Assembly: GCA_947630345.1 (NCBI GenBank)
Contig: CANRHF010000081.1
Location: forward strand, 1 to 8,549
Direction of reading: 5' to 3'
Origin: an uncultured Oscillospiraceae bacterium
GTDB lineage: Bacteria > Bacillota > Clostridia > Oscillospirales > Oscillospiraceae
Length of the DNA: 8,549 bases
Part shown: piece after piece, positions 7,105 to 8,549 of the stretch
How the letters are laid out: each line of letters starts with the position of its first letter
How positions within the stretch are numbered: position 1 is the first letter of the stretch
Position numbers and translations under genes: made by a program
The notes under the pieces: generated by a model
Database searches by the model: none
Seen by the model: only the letters and a program-made list of their open reading frames with translations
What the model was told of the DNA's origin: nothing

Positions 7105-7428
7105 TTATTTCCCGCTCTGATTCTGCCGGATGGTGTCGTTAATGGTCGCCCGCAGGCCCCGGCTGACCTTGAAAACCGGCTTAAATCCAGCCGGGACCAG
7201 GGCATCCTCCATGGTTTTGGGGTTCCGGGCCATCCGCTCGCTGATGGGGCGCAGCTCGAAAGCGCCGAAGCCGGTGAAATTGACGCCCCGGCCCTGGCAC
7301 CAGGCGTCCTCCAGGATGTCCAAAAACGCCATTGTTACCTCGCTGGCGTCCGCGTCGGACAGGCCGGTTCTCTTGCTCAGCTCCTCCACAAACTCCCTGC
7401 GAAACATATTATCATTTTTCATTTTCAT
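7105..7428 (-). CDS. HU-family DNA-binding protein
   Basis: Small basic protein of 107 residues, close to the usual 90-100 of the HU/IHF family. These proteins form dimers that bind and bend DNA in the nucleoid. The N-terminal helices read FRREFVEELSKRTGLSDADA, matching the HU dimer core. The body strand has the family signature NFTGFGAFELRPISERMARN followed by PKT, the DNA-gripping beta arm. The end, FKPVFKVSRGLRATIN, matches the usual 'P.FK.g..L...vn' helix. A short polar extension (MKMKNDN) precedes the normal start, and no SD supports beginning at the later ATG (7407). The start at 7428 gives 7 nt from AGAGG; the adjacent ATG at 7431 is almost as good. The gene is monocistronic: its own promoter at 7512-7540 and terminator at 7029-7057. 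The open frame extends further upstream, but that part has no family similarity and overlaps the promoter. Confidence 0.93.
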   Translation of the reverse strand: MKMKNDNMFRREFVEELSKRTGLSDADASEVTMAFLDILEDAWCQGRGVNFTGFGAFELRPISERMARNPKTMEDALVPAGFKPVFKVSRGLRATINDTIRQNQSGK

Positions 7429-7434
7429 CATTTT

Positions 7435-7440
7435 TCCTCT
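7435..7440 (-). promoter_or_regulatory. Ribosome binding site of the HU gene
   Basis: AGAGGA on the minus strand, just upstream of a cluster of in-frame ATG codons at 7431, 7428 and 7422. Measured from AGAGG, the spacers are 4, 7 and 13 nt, so the second ATG is best placed. Confidence 0.7.
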
Positions 7441-7462
7441 CTTCCGATTCGTTGAAATCCAT

Positions 7463-7484
7463 GGGGCCGCGGCGGGCGAGCCCC
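7463..7484 (-). promoter_or_regulatory. GC-rich hairpin in the HU leader
   Basis: Bases 7463-7470 pair with 7476-7484 (GGGGC with GCCCC, then CGC with GCG), giving 8 G-C pairs with one bulged base (7479) and a 5-nt loop. It lies in the roughly 75-nt 5' leader between the predicted transcription start near 7505 and the SD at 7440. It is not followed by a T-tract, so it is not a terminator. A role in mRNA stability or translation control is inference. Confidence 0.5.
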
Positions 7485-7511
7485 GGGAACAGCTGATCCG
7501 CGTATAGGTTA

Positions 7512-7540
7512 ATAATATCAATTTCCCCCTAAAATAGCAA
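7512..7540 (-). promoter_or_regulatory. Sigma-A type promoter of the HU gene
   Basis: The minus strand has TTGCTA (7540-7535), a 17-nt spacer and TATTAT (7517-7512), each one or two changes from consensus. Transcription should begin near 7505. This also shows that the part of the long open frame upstream of 7431 is not the HU coding region. Confidence 0.72.
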
Positions 7541-7598
7541 GTATAAAATTCAAAACGGACAAAAAAAGTTGGCCTTTTCCAAGGTCCATTTGGAGGGC

Positions 7599-7922
7599 TT
7601 GCACAAAATCGTGAAAAGGTCCCCCTGTGGAGGACGAAAAGAGGGGCCGTATTTGGCATGTATTCTTATTCACCGTATTTTATTCGTCAAAAATTCCGAC
7701 CCGAAAAAGCGCCGCAAGCAGGTATCATTTTCGACTATTCCTCTCTTTTGCGGCCAGTATTTGCACAAAATAATCGTCATTTGGGCCGTCGGTAAAAATT
7801 CTGTGCAAACAGCGCCCACTTCCGCAGATCGGCGGATTGATTTTCTCCCGGTTGGGGGGCGGGGTGGAAACATGCGGGGGCGTTTTTTCTATCCAATCAT
7901 ATTTCATATTTCCTTTTGCACA
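7599..7922. repeat. Dispersed TTGCACA boxes (four copies)
   Basis: TTGCACA occurs on the plus strand at 7599, 7761 and 7916 and on the minus strand at 7808-7802. The first two extend to TTGCACAAAATCGT (7599-7612) and TTGCACAAAATAATCGT (7761-7777), differing by a 2-nt insertion. The 7761 and 7808 copies face each other as inverted arms. A related AAAAATCGTC lies at 8029-8038. Four copies of a 7-mer in about 325 nt is well above chance expectation for random sequence. Confidence 0.55.
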
Positions 7923-7991
7923 GCGGCTCGAAATTTCAGTGGGAAATGACAGAGTCGAAAAAGGTAAGCTTCCGCTGTTCGCAGCCATTTT

Positions 7992-8015
7992 CCCTCCCTT
8001 TTTCCCTCCCTTTTT
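7992..8015 (-). repeat. Two tandem 12-nt polypyrimidine units; G-quadruplex motif on the minus strand
   Basis: The plus strand has CCCTCCCTTTTT twice in direct repeat. The minus strand therefore has four GGG runs separated by A, AAAAA and A (8010-7992), which fits the standard G3+N1-7 quadruplex pattern. It lies about 40 nt beyond the T-tract of the ABC transporter terminator. Minus-strand transcription escaping that terminator would carry it in RNA. Confidence 0.7.
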
Positions 8016-8049
8016 CGTCAATATGCCCAAAAATCGTCTGCCAGCAGGC

Positions 8050-8086
8050 AAAAAACAGGGGCTCCGGCTGGTCTTAGCCGGAGCCC
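8050..8086 (-). terminator. Intrinsic terminator of the ABC transporter gene
   Basis: A perfect 11-bp stem, GGGCTCCGGCT (8086-8076 on the minus strand) with AGCCGGAGCCC (8069-8059), and a 6-nt loop. After a 3-nt CTG it is followed by six T on the minus strand (8055-8050). It begins 14 nt after the stop codon. Confidence 0.92.
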
Positions 8087-8099
8087 GCGCTTTTTAGGG

Positions 8100-8549
8100 T
8101 CATCCCGCTGTGTAGTACTGGGCCTGGGCGGACCAGAGCTGGTAATACTTTCCCTCCTCGTCCGCCACCAGCGCCTCATGGGAACCCCGCTGGACGATCC
8201 GGCCGTCCTGGAAGACCGCGATCTCGTCGCAGAATTTGCAGGAGGACAGGCGGTGGGAAATGTAGATGGCGGTCTTGTCCCCGGCGATCTCGTCGAATTT
8301 GCTGTAAATTTCCGCCTCCGCCATGGGGTCCAGGGCCGCCGTGGGCTCGTCCAGGATGATAAACGGGGCGTCCTTGTACAGAGCCCGGGCAATGGCGATC
8401 TTCTGGGCCTCGCCGCCGGAGACGTCCACCCCGTCCTCGGAGAGGTTCTTGTAGAGCATGGTATCCAGGCCCTGGGGCATGGCATCTAAGCGGTCGCCGA
8501 AGCCGGCGTCCACCAGCGCCCGGCGGGCCCGGTCCCGGTCGTATGCCAT
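8100..8549 (-). CDS. ABC transporter ATP-binding domain, exporter type, C-terminal part (truncated by window edge)
   Basis: The last 149 residues of an ATP-hydrolysing domain that powers transport across the membrane. Counting from the first visible residue, the ABC signature is VSGGEAQ (43-49), Walker B is FIILDE (63-68, catalytic Glu68), the D-loop is AALD (71-74), and the switch histidine is His99 in YISHRL. The Q-loop, Walker A and any fused membrane domain lie outside the window. The Met at the edge is internal, because the signature normally follows about 130 residues of the domain. The style (LDTMLYKNLSEDGVDVSGGE, ARALYKDAP) is that of clostridial exporters with fused membrane and ATPase domains, which usually work as dimers or heterodimers. 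The substrate cannot be read from this part. It ends with a strong terminator, so it is the last gene of its unit. Confidence 0.94.
   Translation of the reverse strand: MAYDRDRARRALVDAGFGDRLDAMPQGLDTMLYKNLSEDGVDVSGGEAQKIAIARALYKDAPFIILDEPTAALDPMAEAEIYSKFDEIAGDKTAIYISHRLSSCKFCDEIAVFQDGRIVQRGSHEALVADEEGKYYQLWSAQAQYYTAG

Larger units (their letters stand above)
7541..8049. other. Gene-free, A+T-richer intergenic region with repeated motifs
   Basis: About 510 nt between the HU promoter and the ABC transporter terminator. Open frames here overlap on both strands, match no family I recognise, and lack the G/C-rich third positions of the true genes nearby. It contains four TTGCACA boxes, a CCCTCCCTTTTT direct repeat able to form a G-quadruplex, a small hairpin at 7619-7635, and a weak plus-strand promoter-like match (TTGGCA, 17 nt, TATTTT at 7653-7681). 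I recognise no known structured RNA. It could be a long upstream regulatory region for HU, an unannotated small RNA, or a decayed gene. Confidence 0.6.

Noticed and set aside
7412..7462. Short upstream frame in the HU leader (MDFNESEERKNDENEK) overlapping the HU start
   Set aside because: There is no SD before its ATG, which follows directly after the GC-rich hairpin. Overlap alone does not support translational coupling.
7432..7659. N-terminal extension of the HU open frame
   Set aside because: It overlaps the predicted promoter and leader, lacks HU similarity, and a good SD precedes the ATGs at 7431 and 7428.
7653..7681. Plus-strand promoter TTGGCA-17 nt-TATTTT
   Set aside because: The match is weak and no gene or clear transcript follows on the plus strand, so it is not listed as a feature.
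7599..7922. Replication-origin interpretation of the TTGCACA boxes
   Set aside because: The boxes deviate from the DnaA-box consensus, there is no AT-rich unwinding element next to them, and dnaA or dnaN are not nearby.
7569..7949. Plus-strand open frame of 126 codons in the gap upstream of HU
   Set aside because: No SD, no recognisable protein character, and it overlaps the HU promoter-proximal region and other equally weak frames.
7725..7988. Minus-strand open frame of 87 codons from ATG 7988 with GGGAGGG just upstream
   Set aside because: The purine run is part of the tandem repeat rather than a clear SD, codon use lacks the G/C-rich third positions of the neighbours, and the translation matches no family. 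A small peptide cannot be fully excluded.

Overview
The window looks like chromosomal DNA from a GC-rich Firmicute, most likely an Oscillospiraceae-type gut clostridium. This is inferred from protein style (zinc-ribbon receptor-like Ser/Thr kinases with an SPxEQY motif, a clostridial-type exporter ABC domain with VSGGEAQKIAIARAL), consensus sigma-A promoters, AGGAG-type ribosome binding sites, and GC-rich genes separated by A+T-richer gaps. I see no mobile element, CRISPR array, tRNA or rRNA.

Layout. (1) Positions 1-5765 (+): two tandem, paralogous, single-pass receptor-like Ser/Thr kinases 24 nt apart, probably one operon. The first lacks its N-terminal part because of the window edge. It has a Pro/Gln-rich linker, one membrane helix and an ectodomain with BspA-like leucine-rich-repeat character and a possible degenerate CAP domain. 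The second is complete (1264 aa): zinc ribbon, kinase, acidic Pro/Glu/Ala linker, membrane helix, and a roughly 780-residue predicted beta-solenoid ectodomain. (2) 5784-5807: a strong hairpin that can end transcription from both sides. (3) 5826-6917 (-): a convergent gene for a soluble protein with an HTH-like segment and no assignable function. A consensus promoter and an SD show that it most likely starts at a TTG, not at the upstream ATG. (4) 7105-7428 (-): an HU-family DNA-binding protein with its own promoter, a GC-rich leader hairpin and a terminator. (5) About 7541-8049: a 500-nt gene-free, A+T-richer stretch with repeated TTGCACA boxes and a G-quadruplex-capable tract. (6) 8100-8549 (-): the C-terminal end of an exporter-type ABC transporter ATPase, followed by a strong terminator.

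How the genes fit together. The two kinases share the cytoplasmic catalytic design but carry unrelated outer domains. This suggests a pair of surface sensors feeding related phosphorylation outputs; the ligands cannot be read from the sequence. The HTH-like gene, HU and the ABC gene each have separate transcription signals and need not be functionally linked to the kinases. The most unusual material is the architecture of the two ectodomains and the structured gap upstream of HU.
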